Shown: positions 10,390 through 23,082, counted from the first letter of the stretch. The stretch: DNA of 61,915 nt from Larix sibirica (GCA_004151065.3 NWUY0304125161.1:1-61915); one strand, 5' to 3'. The notes: generated by a model from the letters alone, not told the origin. Program-made: numbers and translations.

Positions 10390-10720
10390 CTTATTTGATG
10401 ATTGCGTGAATACTCGTACTGAAGCTATGCTACCAGTGAGACTCGGTCAATTGAATCTGCTACTTTATATGAATCTGCTCAGGCAACTGGAATTGGAACC
10501 GTAACCGATAGCTTTGCAACGAGATCTGCTGCCACCTGTACTTTATATATTATGCTACCTTTACGTCTGCTGTTGGTAGTTAACGAGCAATTGGTTCAAG
10601 GTAAACGGGATCGGACCTCCTTTCCTACCTATGCGGAGGCTGCTACTCTAACTAAGGGCTCTGGAACTCAAATATATTAAACTGACTCTCCGGTGGTGGA
10701 ACTCGAATTGGATGGATATA
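10390..10720. repeat. cryptically simple block, opposite orientation
   Basis: Words such as GAATCTGCT, ACTGGAATTGGAAC, GCTACT and GATCTGCTGC are the complement of the CCAGATTC / GCAGCAGATC vocabulary of the 6-9 kb tract. One plus frame reads a Ser/Thr/Ala-rich string (SIESATLYESAQATGIGT) before stops. It is not a gene. Confidence 0.45.
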
Positions 10721-13700
10721 TGGAGGGAAAGCTGGTACTAGCACAGGGGGGCTTATTCCCTACCCGGCTGGGGGAATACCTACGATGACACAAATTGAAC
10801 GTGCACGTTGGGAGCTAGCACTTATTCATAAAGGCTAACACGCAGCCGGGATTGTGGGCATCATTTCCATCACTTTCAGGGGTCTTTTCCCCCCTGAAAT
10901 CTACATTGTATTATTCCTATCTATAGGAGTTGCGAGTTTTTTCTTAATGGCCCTACTCAATCTCCATTAGGTGCCTATAATACTCTCACCTGTATAGGGC
11001 CGTTATTACTATCCTACTAATATTACACAATACACATGCATCATAATAAAAGATCTTCTTTTACCATATCTAGGAATTAGCCCCTAATACTTTACATTAA
11101 ATGCTTGGCACTATATGGATGTGTATTATATAAAGGAAGGAGCCCCTAATGCCTAATGCTTAAGACTTTATGCGCCCATACTCAAAGCTCACAGAGACAA
11201 CTTATAAGTCATATCGAAGGAGCATAGGGGTTTTATCGGAATCTTACTCAGTGAAGGAGGCGATTTGCTTCATTGGCATCTATGGAAACTAATTACTCGA
11301 GCTGAGCATTCACTTCTTTTATTAGGTAGTAACAAATTTTGGTAGCTTTATTCAGGCAGCTTAACTTGTTGTTGATTGTACGCTAAAGAACGAGGATCTA
11401 TTGCAACTCAACACTTTATGCCGGATACAGGCAGCTTTAGTATTGAGGATTGGGGGGGAACTGATTAGCTCACACGACGCAAACCTCCATATACGTAGGA
11501 TGGGAGACTACCACAACCAGGGGATACCACTAACGCATGAGAGGATACCAGTATTTCGTAGTAGGTAATTATTCGGGCTAACTTTCACCATACTATTTGG
11601 GCTACAAACTACTTTCTTTCTGCTACTATAAATTTGAGTATCGTGTTACGTGACTTTCCTCTACTGATACTGTAGGGATTCCTACTACTAATAAGACTAC
11701 TGCATTGACTACCCGATGGGAAGCCACTAATGATGTAGTTAGGAGAGATAACCCTCTATACCGCGTGTGTAGCCGCGGAAATTATCCTGCCAACCCCCGG
11801 TCACCAACAACTACGAAGAGGTCAGAATCTAAGCGTAGTTGCTTCCCACTGCCGTGGAGTTTAAGGTTGGAGTTAAGGTCAAAGTTCTGTTCTCGAGTCT
11901 CGAGGTAGCTATTGGAAATACGCGAAGGAAAAGAGCCACCTCATCTCAACCAAGGCGAAGGACAGCAACTGACCGGGCAAATGGGCTGGTGTGGGAATCT
12001 TGACATCATTGTGTCTTATTGGCTCTGGCAACACTGACTGCAGGAATTATTGGTTTGGTGTTCATTCCCTATAAGCTCTAACTTACTATATATACGATGC
12101 TTCTGGATACGATTGACCTTGCCTTTATCCCTTCTCTAGCAGAAAGCCAGCCAGCCAGACAGACAGACAGCTACTACATACTATCACATCGATAGCTTGT
12201 TCCGACTTTATCAAATCCTAGCCTTTTCTAGCTTGTTCCGATATTTGTACATGTTCCAACATATGCACATGTTCCTAGTTATGATTTTCTTATTAAATCC
12301 CTAGTAGTTCCTCCTCGTGATGTTCCTACATTCTTTGTTGTTACAATAAGTGATGTTTCTACCCGCGTGCTGTTCCGCTGCTCTTATCTACTATGTTCTT
12401 ACATTGCTAAATGTAACTAGAAGCGATGTTCCGCCTTACCAATTGTTTATATCAGGGGCATCTGTTAGTGTTCTTACTTATGATGTTTGGAAATTCCATG
12501 TAGCTCCTACTCTTAAATATATAATACTAGGCCTCTAAGTGAAGTTCCAACTCTAACTACTAAGCATACTGACTACAACTCCTAATCCTTTCTCTTTCCT
12601 AAGCGTAATACTAGTTCCTACTAAACTCTCAATACATAATATATCTAATTCCTAATTATACTACTCAGACTTCTAAACCTTAATACTCATACTAATATAA
12701 TTCCTATACATTAGAAAAGTATAGAGGGTTGGTTATAGAGTCCTATAGTTATAGATTGGTTATATAGTCCGACTCTTAATACTTTCTATATTTCTATAAG
12801 TATATTCCTATGAGTTCTATACAAGCTATAAAGTTATAAAGAATATATCTAATTCATTTCATCAAAGACTAAATATAAATCTCTCTACTATATAACAGCA
12901 AGCTATACTTAAACACAGGCCATACTCTAAAGCTTTATATTCTATTATAACCCAGAAGAGTCTATAAAATACTTCAAATAAGAAGATACTACTTTATAGC
13001 TCCTTGAGTTATAAAGCGAGGATCTTACAAATAGGTGGCCGTGGTGGGAGGGTGGGTTAAGATCAGAGGAGGCATCATTCGATCTCTGAAGGCAACGATA
13101 GGGGCTATTATTCCCCCAGAGGGAAAGAGAAAAGGGGGCCTACGGGAAAGTCAATATTCTATTTCCAAGTGTCAGCCTTAGAACTCATTTCTTTTCCACC
13201 ATGTGCCTTAAAAAAATCCCCATCCAACCAATCCCGAACCTACGCCATGGAGGCAAGGGTTGACTGAAAGCATGAAGGAAATAAGGGTTTAAGGGCTTCA
13301 CGGAAATAACTAGGAATATGAGGGTGAGATGAGGTATGCGTGGGATACTTTATACTTCCTGCAACCATGCTTCAATGGTTATTCTGAGACTTACGATTAT
13401 CCCGAGATCATCATCCCTATACCTATTTTCATCCCCATAGCTATTAGTATCCCGAGATCTATGCTATTATTATCTCAAGACCTATACCTATGACCGATAC
13501 TTCCTAAGGACTGAATCATAATAACGTAAATAAATAACTTGCATCTATGTCTTTTACCCAGCATTTGGCCTTTTCTAATAATTATTCTATTTGTATTTGC
13601 ATATTTATTAATCATAGCTAAGGTTACAATTCCCCCTTTTCAGTAAAGAGAGAAGGCTACTCAACTTTTTCAAACTTTATCCCCCTACCCCAAAGCGGGG

Positions 13701-14499
13701 CTAGCCAGAGGAGTTATCGGATTCATTCCTACCTCTCATTCGATGGAGATAGGATTGGTCCAACGATAGATTTGCAGTTACTATGCGCGGGTGCTGGCAC
13801 TTCAATTGATAGAAATGAAGGTGGTACGCCCAGTTATATATGAGTAAGCCCACCCCATATATTATGAATTTAAGGATATGGCCGAAAGTGGGTGAGCTTG
13901 TTATCATTCCAGTATTTACCAGGGAACTACCTACATGCACTTCTTAGTCCGCCCCTTATTTGTTCTCCACTAGGCCCGGCATCCCCTACTGGATTGAAGG
14001 TTTTGCCGCCCATTCGTTACATACTAGTTCAAGTTATATGCTCTATCAGCTATCCTATATTTTCCCCTATTAGAAGTAAAGGCAAGACGTTTAACCCAGC
14101 GAGGTTCTAACCATAACACAATAGACAGGGGCACTCTTTTATCTCTAAATAGCCGGAACAGTATAACTGTAAACAGGCAGAAGAGTAGCGGTGCGGGGTG
14201 AACCTCTTATTCTCCATGGGTAGGAAAGGAAAGCTTATTCAAGTTGGAGAACAGGCGCTAGCAACCCGGAAAAGGGGGCATACAAAGTATGGGATAATGG
14301 AAAAGTAAGCAAAGAAGAAATCGCCCATCACATTTATTTCAACCTACTTACTCCGCTTCCATTATATTCTATATGGATAGCTAGATTTCCAATCTAACCA
14401 TTTAGTGGGTTCGTTCAATTATCCCGGGGCCATGTAATGAATCCTTTATAGAGCGAGATCCGGTTTCTGGTTTCTTTCCAGTTGGATTGACCGGGTCAT
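10721..14499. other. 3.8-kb non-coding stretch with local low-complexity tracts
   Basis: No gene recognised. 12150-12175 has short CAGCCAGC/CAGACAGA microsatellite runs. 12190-12330 repeats TAGCTTGTTCCGA and ATGTTCC words. 12600-13000 is AT-rich with CTAATTCC and TATAAAG words. 13385-13480 repeats TCCCGAGATC and CCTATACCTAT. Short frames at 11705-11908, 12350-12538, 13701-13940 and 13892-14110 have no recognisable product. Confidence 0.5.
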
Positions 14500-14712
14500 T
14501 GGATTGTTCGGAACTCCTGCATTTTCACTAAAAATAGAAAAATCTGCTCATCATCATTAAATACCTACCAATGATCCAAATTAGAAAGCATTTGAGGTCT
14601 AAAGACAACTTCATTTGACATTTTTCTTGCAACATCTCGTCACAAGGTTAGAGAGTTGTTACTGCCACAGCCATTGCATCAGCTTGCATATTCATTTCCC
14701 TTGGGACAACAG
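14500..14712 (-). mobile_element. possible Ty3/gypsy RNase H/connection fragment
   Basis: The minus strand reads VPREMNMQADAMAVAVTTL, resembling the C-terminal end of gypsy RNase H (His-Val-Pro-Arg-Glu-x-Asn-x-x-Ala-Asp-Ala-Leu-Ala). After a stop and frame change it reads RPQMLSNLDHW then VFNDDEQIFLFL, resembling the short connection between RNase H and integrase in plant gypsy elements. Several stops and at least one frameshift are present. The piece is about 70 codons and flanked by unrelated sequence. The match is from memory and moderate. Confidence 0.4.
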
Positions 14713-14769
14713 TAATGGAAAGGCATAACACATTTCAATAGTATCCCATACATCATTTATTTCTTTATT

Positions 14770-15180
14770 CATCCTGTCAATCCAGCACCAGTTGCACGAG
14801 ATCCAACACCAGCACTAGCAGCACGAGATCAAGTGGTTTCATCTGTTCGAGCATATCCAGTACCAGATCCATACCTTATTAGTAAGCGATATTCTGATGC
14901 TCGGGATAGGGAGCTTTATTTTCGAGAGTTATATTATAATGTGAAATAGAAATACCCAGCAAGCCACCAGCAACTACCGGAGCTAGCCCACCAAAGTAAT
15001 AAGGTACTAAGGTACTAAGCCATAAGGTACTAAGCCAAGCCATCCCAAGTGCATAAGCATCTATCACCAGCATCAAAGTAAGCATCAGTAGCAAGGACAG
15101 GTGCACCAGTAGTGGAAGTAGCTTACCCAATGGACTCAGAGGTATACCCAGCAGTAAAGCCAGTAGCCGTTGCTTATGCA
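14770..15180. repeat. cryptically simple block 4
   Basis: Again the CCAGCACCAG, GCACGAGATCC, AGCAGCACGAGATC and GCAGTAAAGCCAG words of the 6-9 kb tract. At 15000-15038 it contains a local duplication of AAGGTACTAAG(CC). No gene. Confidence 0.6.
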
Positions 15181-16609
15181 GTTGTTTAGCAGCAACTAAA
15201 CATCTCAGGCACCTAACAAAGCTTCTCGAGGCAGCAAGGTGTCACGCGCGGAAAAGTTACTGGTTGATGGGCAGGCAATCAATGGTCACTGGTTTAAGGG
15301 TAAAGGCGCGGGTCAATGGTCCAATCATCATAGTACGTTCAAGGGTAACGATAAACCAACGAATTATAGGTACGGGTTGATTGGCAAGCACTAGTAACTT
15401 ATTTAAGGTACCAATAAAGGTTAGATCAATGGTCACCGGATCAATAAACAGATCAGGGAAACCAACTAAGTAACAGTAAAGGTATACTGAGAAAGGGAAA
15501 GTACTGATTACAGTCGAGGTCTACTGAGAAAAGGAACGGAGACAGCGCCTATTCTCCGAACAAATGCAACAGACAACGAAGAACCAGTATTTGCAGATAG
15601 TTCAACGGCAGCTAGCTATATCAGCGAGTGACTCTCAATCCTAAAAAAAGTCCTTCTCCAATGAATAAATTCTTGAATAGGCCACAGTCATGAGTATGTT
15701 CTTTTGCGGAATAAACTTCGTAAATACTTTTCAAAGAAGGGCAAATAAGATTTCAATTTGCGCGGTCGACCGAGTTCCTCTATACTTGGGGAGCTCGCGA
15801 TGAAATAGGATGGGCCGAGCTCTGGTTGGTAACGCTCCAGGGAAGGTGGGCATCTCCCCCCGAAGAATTAGTAAAGTAAGCCGACTGCCCGTTCGATTGA
15901 ATGCGGGCAAATACCATTAAGACTTATTCCCCGGCCACTTTGGATTACAGCTAGACAACTAGTATAGACCCCAGATCGAGATCAATCCTTTAAAGGGAGA
16001 AAACTCCTCATCAAAAGATCGTCTAACAGACTCAGATTTTCATTTGACAGTTCATCAAAGGTATTCAGTTATCCCCACCCAAAGTGATAGCGTTTTTATT
16101 GGAGATCGGGAAACTTTCAAGATCTTTAGCCATCATTGGGAGGCAAAGCGAGTACATAAATTATATTTAGATATCGCTCAGGGCTGCCTTCCAGCTCTAT
16201 TCTTCCGAAAGCTGCACTCCGCAGCGATATATCAAAAGTGAAAATGATTGCAGACAGATTTCCAACTATATCAAGTGCAGGGCGAGCTCTTCTCGATCTT
16301 TATGCGGTAATTAAAGCTGCGCTCTCCAACTTATATAGCAAGTCCAACAGCAAAAGGTAGAGTGAACCTGCGACTTATTAATACATTTCAAAATAGAAAA
16401 GGCTCTATCCATTCAGTAGGGCTTACTACTATGCCTCTCTCGGAATATAGATCATTTGGGAACGCCCTTCTCCAGAAGCCTAATCAGTTGCCTTTAGCAC
16501 CTTCCAGCCAGCCTCATAATAGGACTAATCAGTATATAAAATCCGATCAAATGGCTACTGTGAAGGCTCAAGAGATAGCGAAGGTATTGATGCACTTTTT
16601 GAACGAATA
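15181..16609. other. non-coding stretch with small unrecognised frames
   Basis: 15260-15450 repeats GGTCAATGGTC and GGGTAA words. Frames at 16044-16241 (65 codons) and 16362-16610 (82 codons) look somewhat protein-like but match nothing I know, and neither has a convincing context. I do not call them genes. Confidence 0.4.
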
Positions 16610-16641
16610 AGGAAGGCTATTCATTATCCGGCATTATCTGG
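16610..16641 (+). repeat. 32-bp dispersed repeat, copy 1 of 2
   Basis: A 32-mer (starting AGGAAGGCTATTC and ending CATTATCTGG) is repeated exactly at 48154-48185 in the same orientation. It is a candidate small recombination repeat; flanks differ immediately on both sides. Confidence 0.93.
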
Positions 16642-16854
16642 GTTGAGAAAAAGCGGGCAAGACCAGGTGCGTTTGAAAGCGTGATGAATTCTCACATCGT
16701 ACCCTAATATGCATAATATCGTATATTATGCGCGAGGCCAATTCCGGGAAGCACAATAAGAAGAACCCAATGCAAATCCTTCAGATAGAACCACCCCCTC
16801 CAGTGGAGACCCAGCTAAGAGTGTTCCAGCTTTGTCAGGTCTTTAATAAATAGA

Positions 16855-17600
16855 ATCCGGGAAAGAGAAAGCGTTGTGTCTGTCCGTGTAGTTCCAATGT
16901 AATATGTGAAATATGAAATTGAACTTGCTGCATAACCAGATAAATCCCATTCATATATAAGCTCGCATGGAGACGTGTAACTTTTCATTGTAACATAATA
17001 ATAAATCTCTATGTTTCAACCAGTCATAGTAGTACCTTTACATAGTCCCATGCTAGCTTGATAGCCTATAGCCAATAGAGTGTAATTAGTTCCCCTTTTA
17101 TCATAACTACTAACTAAAAAACTTGCCTTGATATTGTCTCGTAGTTCCAGTCCGTAAGTTCACAAGAATCTCTATAGTTCTTATTTTATCTCTATAACTC
17201 CTATTGCTGCCTACGCTAGGCAACTCTATCCATTTGTTCCTAGCCTCCTCAGTCTAGATTGTAAATAGTAAAGAGCCTAAATTAATACTATATCCAGGTT
17301 CGATGCAGGAGACCGGGGCAATAAGGTAAGTTTTTTATACCTCCCATGGCCGGTACTACTGTTCAGTGTCAATGCTACTAGGTTGCTATGTAAATTCCAT
17401 CAAATAAAAGAAGAATAGATATAGTTAGTTTCCATTCCAAAAATCAAATAAAAATAAAAATAGATAGTTAGTTAAAGATAGGGTAATGAGCCTAATATAA
17501 TAACAACTTACCTTCCTACAAGCTATATTACAAATAGGCAGAATAAACTGTTAAATCCTAGCAGAAACATAGATATATGAGCCCGCATGGAAACGTCCTC
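16855..17600. repeat. diverged repeat module shared with 38740-39040
   Basis: It shares several ordered or near-ordered words with 38740-39040: GCTCGCATGGAGACGT (16961-16976; variant at 17576-17595; again at 38756-38771), CAGTGTCAATGC, TTCCATTCCAAAAA and ATCCAGGTTCGATGC with GGAGACC (17292-17314 and 39010-39036). The flanks also hold AAATCAAAATAAA-type runs. It is an old duplicated segment or a dispersed element of unknown identity. The GGTTCGATGC word resembles a tRNA T-arm, but I could not fold a tRNA around it. Confidence 0.55.
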
Positions 17601-19500
17601 CTTGCCATTCGACTCTAATAAAGCACAATACCATCCGCTATAAATTAGATATGCTAGAGCCTCCGAGTCAAGCCAACACTATGCCTTCTTTTTATACAGA
17701 GGTTCCGAGTGCACCTTTATGTAGAATAAATCCACAATAATTGAAATCGTACGCTGTAATTACGCTTCCGTCGATTTGATCCTAAGATTTCATACTAAGA
17801 TTTTCATCACTTCCGTTCTGATTTCATAAATAGTATTCCTTATTTCCCTCCCTTCCCTATCCCGTCGTCCCGTCTCCATGTATATATGTCAGCCCCTCCT
17901 GCTGGCCTTCCTTTCGCCCGTCGGGTTTCTATCTGTCTGTGGGCTCTGTCCGTTGGACCGCCCCTATCCACTGTGCCATGATCAAATTAATCGAGGCTAT
18001 TGGGTCATCCCGCTCCTTTCCGGCCAGCGTCATGTCATCTTAAGCTGCCCACCGGCTCTGCCAACCAGTAGTCTTACGCCGTTAGGATTCTGCCCACGGT
18101 TAGTCTTCAACCAGGATATTAGGAAGGAGAGGAAGGGAGCCTAAAAAACCTATCGAAATAATCCTTTCTTTCATCAGTCAGAGCCACCACTCAGAGCCGA
18201 TCATAGCTGCCATCATAGCCAGGAGGCCCAGCCAGTAATAGCTCAGAATAACAGTCTCATAGCCAGTCATAGCAGTAGCCAGCATCATAGTAAGTTGCAC
18301 CCCTTGATTCAGTGGTTTATTCTTCTGTCGATTATTCCGCGGGTAACTAGCAGTCGCACTGCTGCGCTAGGTTTGAGGGCCGATTAAATATCCGAAAGAT
18401 ATTGCTATTATTGGTAAGGTTGTTTCATGCTATGCTATGCCGGGTCTATAGCTGTACCTCCTAAGATTCATTGGTCTAGCTCAAAAAGGTCTAGGTCGAT
18501 AGGTGGGGTATAAAGGTGGTTAGGGGGGACTAAAAGTAAAGGTCTCTTAGGTCTTTATAATCATAGGGAACCTTTATAAAAGGCATAGTTCCGTAAGAAG
18601 AAGATCCACTTCAGTGCCAAACTGGGTTATGCGTTGGCCCTCCTCAAACGAGTTTTTTATAATATCATTAAAAAAAAGTACCTTATCTGCTTGTTTCTTA
18701 AGCTGCTGGCTGGGATAACTTGCCAGACGTGTTTTATGCAAAGGTGGATCAATCAATAGAGCGTTTACAACAACTTGTTTATTTATGATTCAACAGACAT
18801 GGGTGAGGTGCATTCACTTATTCGCCCAGGACAGGTTTACGAGAGAGATAGAGGGAGGGTAATGTTTACAACTGACTACGGTAAGAACGAATCAACCCTT
18901 GAATGGATGGCCCAGTACGCGGAAGGAAGGAACGAACTGGAACACGAAGACGTTTGAAGAAAGAAATTATATGGACATTTTAGCTTTCTCGAAACTCGAT
19001 TTTGAACCTTAAATGGTTTTGCCTAATTTATATTAAAAGTGATTTATTATTTAGGAAGATTCGCGTTTCACGACGTCTCACTTTGGTGGCGGCGGCGGTG
19101 GTCCCTTCCTAGTAGTCTTCCTTCTCCTTTCCCCGTCCTCCTACTAGTTATTGCACCCCCTGTGCCCTCTTTCCTTCCTCCCGTCTTGCCTTTTCTCATT
19201 GTAAATAGCTAGCCGGTCCAAGAGTAATAGTTGCCGAGAGGTAGTCGATTCAATAGTTGATTACAGTTGGCAGTATGAGCTAGAAGGTGCGGCATAAACC
19301 TATAGTCACATGGAAGGTTCTAGTCACGTGGAAGAAGCTGTCAGTGTTGCTACTCAGTGCTGCTAGTCATTGTATTGATAGCCAATCATTGTTAGCCGCT
19401 CAGCTGATAGTAGATCATAGCTGCTAAGCATTTGTCCACCCGGAATAACTGCCTAACATAGGTCCATTTTAGGACAGAAGGGCTGATAGCCAATAGTTTA
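17601..19500. other. non-coding stretch; one small frame
   Basis: No gene recognised. 18190-18340 is a short cryptic block (AGAGCCACCAC, TCATAGCCAG, AGCCAGTAATAG words). A frame at 18775-18957 starts with TTG and encodes 60 codons (FIYDSTDMGEVHS ... MFTTDYGKNES). It looks protein-like but is unrecognised and has no context. 19090-19105 holds a short GGCGGCGGCGG run. Confidence 0.4.
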
Positions 19501-19508
19501 TTAGTTTA

Positions 19509-19949
19509 TTAGATCCCGTCGATGATGCGATGCCAGGTTTCAACGCCTTCTTGATGGTTTGGAAACAATAGATGATTTATTCTTGGGATGTCCTTCAAGA
19601 AGACACTGGAGCAACACTTATAATTGAATCTAGTAACATCTGAGGAGGTGGAGGGAAGAGGATTAGGAACTATACCAGAGCCAGTCTTACACGAGGGAGG
19701 GGCAAGAGCCAGGAGCCTTTTGCTTTTCACCTGCAACCTGTAACCTTTAAGCCCTTCATCACCCACTGGCCAAGAGTAGAGGATAAGTCTTCCATCAACG
19801 CATACCCAGTATAGGAGAGGAGAAATTTCCGACAGACAATAAAGATTTACCCGCTCAATCCATACCCCGTTCACCCAACATGGATGGGTACTGGTACAAA
19901 GATGAATTAGCAACACTGTTATTAGTGAGTCACCACTAGGTCCACCCAA
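19509..19949. other. unclear frame; possible LINE zinc-binding remnant
   Basis: The minus strand has an open frame of 146 codons without recognisable domains. On the plus strand at about 19545-19610 the text ETIDDLFLGCPSRRHWS resembles the zinc-binding region that follows LINE reverse transcriptases (Glu-Thr-x-Asp-His-Leu-Phe-x-x-Cys-Pro). His is replaced by Asp, the partner Cys is not seen, and stops follow. The two readings cannot both be right. The LINE remnant is the better guess, but weak. Confidence 0.25.
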
Positions 19950-20326
19950 CGACTGGGTTGCATAAACTTACATTTTGGTGTTCCAATAGGGTCGAATACT
20001 AGTGGCTCGACCCATAGCACTACCCCTAACACTATAGCCTTAACCCCTACAAGCGACCCTGCCTGATAGTGCAACAAGGAGGTTTCATACATAAACTCCC
20101 CTTGGTGCCAAATCCCCCACCTGGTGCCTTCCTTCTTATGCGAGGAAATCTTATAACGAAACCCCTCCTACTTCTTTTAGATAGACTAGGATTTAGAACC
20201 CGCCTTTTTATAAATATTCTTGAGACCCTAACAGGTTGGTTTATATAAGCATTTATATATAAGATATATTTATTGATATTACTTTTTATAGTTCTATACG
20301 TTATTTCGACCTTTATATATATTCTT

Positions 20327-20353
20327 TTGGATTCAGGCGCCCAGGCCCAAGGT
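20327..20353 (+). repeat. GC-rich 24-bp repeat, copy 1 of 3
   Basis: The core GGATTCAGGCGCCCAGGC plus CCAAGG is present here, at 22886-22909 (same strand, exact) and at 23059-23082 (inverted, slightly changed). A shorter relative lies at 23902-23915. It includes the partial palindrome AGGCGCCC. Confidence 0.85.
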
Positions 20354-21959
20354 GCAGGGAACATTATGAATTCATTTAGTTTCCTAATGGGTATCAATCG
20401 AGATCCAATTCTAAATCGAGAAGATCCCAGGCAGGTATCAAAAGAGAGACGAACAGGTATCATAAGAGAATATATCAGGTCAAAGGAAGGCGTCAAGAGA
20501 GATATATCAGGCAGGTCCCTAGGTCTTGGTGGCGAAAGTAAGTTTTCGCAAGGGAGAGATCAGCATTGATTCATGGGAGGCCAGGGAGGTTTAACTGTGA
20601 GGTGTGCCTGGTGTGGTAGTGATGGGCTAAAGCCCTCAGGTGGAATCATCTAGCCACACGTTATAGCCATGGGTTCTAGCGTCACGGGGTTGTTTAGCTA
20701 CAGGTTCTAGCGTTACGTGTCGTCTGTCTATAATTGGTAACTGGGGTCCCTAACTCTAGTTTTGATGTAGAAAACTTGATAAGTTGCGTAATTTATATAA
20801 AGAGGAGGTAATGTTTCCACACTCAACAAGTGGGACAGCCAATATTACCCCAAAAGGAATCCCATTTGGGATTACCTTCTATTTATTCCAATTGAAGATT
20901 TTATATTATCATTATTAATATTTACCACTTTATAACATGCTCGTAAGTAATCTATTTTTGATAAGCATGCAGTAGTGCCTAGCCCAGTATGCCTGACTGC
21001 TTGCAGGTAGGCCCGATTTGGATACCAAGTGAAAATGAGAAAGCAAAGGCTTCCAAAGAAGTAGCGGTTGCACTGAAAAGACAGGCAGGTAAAGCGTAGA
21101 GGCAGGAAGGAGGGAGACAAGCTTAGGCAGAGCAGTTAGAGGACTAGGTGGGTAAACAAGAAATAATTTTCATAAACATTTTTAGAACTATATCGGGTGG
21201 CTGCAAACGGGGTGAAACCCATAGCAGCAAGCAATAGAGAAGAGGAATAATAGCCCAGCAGCAGTTGAACACGTTTCTAATTTGCTAGGGAGGGGAGGAA
21301 AAAGCTAGGATTGATGCAATTTATGGTCTGGGCTTGCTGCTACGGCTGGATTGGATCGATGGCTGGAGCGGGATCCTCGCTGCTTGCTGGTCAATTAACC
21401 CAGGGCTTGCTTGATGGCGGGCTTCTTGAGCTTGCCTGCTATATTTATGTTTTTGGCAGGTAGTCCAACAGAAGAGAAGGAGGTGGAAAACAGTGAAACG
21501 AAAGCAGTGAATCGCCCATATCAGTCAGTGGAGCCTACCCGCTTGAGAGAATATTGTTGTTTAGAGAGATAGATCTTGTTTACTTATGCTAAACAGACAG
21601 ACCTAGGAGGGATGTTAGAACTTAAAGCTGTTCACCGAAAGCCCACTGAGATGATCTTACTTATGCTAAAAAGAAAAGGCCTAGGGGAACCGATCAAACC
21701 ATGTGACCATAAAGCCCTACCTGTTGATCAATTGATGTTTGCTGAATAGGATATTATTGATTTGATTTAGTGATAGAACACATGTTCCCAACAGATGGAT
21801 GTTCACTGATCAGCTGTTCCCAACGGATGTTCATTGTTCCCTACAGCCATGGTGTTAAGTCCCATGTTTCCAACGTGATCTGCCCCATCCCCTCCCCCTA
21901 TCCTTTTTTAGGGCCCGAGGTTGAGTTATAATAGATATATAAGGGGCAAATGGAGAACG
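20354..21959. other. non-coding stretch
   Basis: No gene recognised. 20857-20872 has a short hairpin (AATCCC-ATTT-GGGATT). 21780-21850 repeats TGTTCCCAACAGATG / TGTTCCCAACGGATG words. Confidence 0.4.
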
Positions 21960-22425
21960 GAAATGTTAAGTCGTTATCTGGAACTGATGCTTATGCTGGA
22001 TTTGCGGACTAACTAGAAGAAGGAATGCCGGATCTCATTCATAATAATGGCACTGGGTCTAGATCACGATCACGAGCATAAACGCCTGAAGGAGCAAAGA
22101 CTGGTCCAACTTACTAATATAGATAATAACATGGGTATTTGGATCTTGACTCGGATCATTAGTAACTAGGTCTGGGTAAAATGGATCGGGATCTGTGCAT
22201 GGGCTACTACTTATACTAAGTCAATTGACTACACCTCAACTGCTGATGGCTTTGGGGAACTAAGCGAGGGTTATAAGCTTAAACTCTATATAAGTATGCC
22301 ACGAGCTCTTGAACTATTGGAAGGTGGTTTACTAGCTTGGGACCTACCTGTTACTGGTAGATCCACATCTTATATCCTTGCCTACGCATATGGATTTGAC
22401 CCTGGGATCGGTACTACTCCCGCCT
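21960..22425. repeat. cryptic block, GGATCTG/TATGC orientation
   Basis: Words such as GGAACTGATGCTTATGCTGG, GGATCTTGACTCGGATC and GGATCGGGATCTG are the complement of the 6-9 kb vocabulary. It runs directly into the gypsy RT fragment at 22436, so the frame 22296-22532 is a chimera of block and transposon and not a gene. Confidence 0.4.
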
Positions 22426-22435
22426 TTTCACCCTC

Positions 22436-22735
22436 TGGGGAACCTTTGCGTATCGAGTCATGCCATTCGGACTCAAGAATGCTGGAGCCACTTTTCAGCG
22501 TGCCATGTCATATTACTTTAATGATATGGTAAATATTATTATACTAGCTTATTCAGACGACCTAACAGCTCGTTCCAAAAAACGCTCCGCAGCACTTACT
22601 TGAGCACCTCCGTAAGGTATTTATTATTCTCTGATTGCGTAGAGGCAGTTAAGCATTGCAAAACTGATAGTTTTTCGCCCCAAAGGCAAGAACACCCCCG
22701 TCCTCTTTACACCCAGTCGTAACCGCAGGACCTGC
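22436..22735 (+). mobile_element. Ty3/gypsy reverse transcriptase fragment
   Basis: From TGG at 22436 the plus strand reads WGTFAYRVMPFGLKNAGATF and then QRAMSYYFNDMV. These are the core RT motifs of Ty3/gypsy elements (MPFGLKNAPATFQR family). The catalytic box follows as Tyr-Ser-Asp-Asp (LAYSDDLTARS; family usually YxDD with Ala, Leu or Val). After a frameshift near 22600 it reads LEHLRKVF, the thumb-side HLxxVF motif, then stops. About 60-80 codons of an RT domain of around 180 remain. The 5' end is fused to cryptic sequence and there are no LTRs nearby. It is a dead nuclear-type insertion, possibly from the same source as the pol pieces at 25957-28805. Confidence 0.88.
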
Positions 22736-22885
22736 AAATGGGCCATAGACTTAATGGAGTGCAACCTATGTCGGACCGAGGGGCATAAGAGAGAAAACAA
22801 CAAACGATAATCAATAAAGACTTGTAATGGAATGAAGAATATAAAGGTAAGAGGGTGGGTTTTAAAGTGAAAACCCCTTACTTTC

Positions 22886-22909
22886 GGATTCAGGCGCCCA
22901 GGCCCAAGG
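22886..22909 (+). repeat. GC-rich 24-bp repeat, copy 2 of 3
   Basis: Exact match to the core at 20329-20352. Confidence 0.9.
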
Positions 22910-23058
22910 CTATGGGAATTCATAAATTAAGCAAGTTCCCTCTCCCTCCTTCGTCGGGCGAGAGCTTCGTATCCTATCCCTTCTGAAGGGCGGGAGAGAG
23001 GTTCGTACCTAATCCCCTAAGTGACTTATATGAAACTCGATGAATTGACTTATTCCCC

Positions 23059-23082
23059 CTTGGCTGGGCGCCTGAATCCAAG
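23059..23082 (-). repeat. GC-rich 24-bp repeat, inverted copy 3
   Basis: CCTTGGCTGGGCGCCTGAAT is the complement of the core with one changed base. It forms an inverted pair with 22886-22909, about 150 bp apart, and could make a cruciform or hairpin. Confidence 0.85.

Noticed and set aside
17292-17314. tRNA-like T-arm word GGTTCGATGC (also at 39014)
   Set aside because: No acceptor stem, D-arm or anticodon arm could be paired at the right distance; it belongs to a diverged dispersed repeat.
22296-22532. 78-codon plus frame
   Set aside because: It is in a different frame from the true gypsy RT reading and fuses cryptic repeat with transposon.
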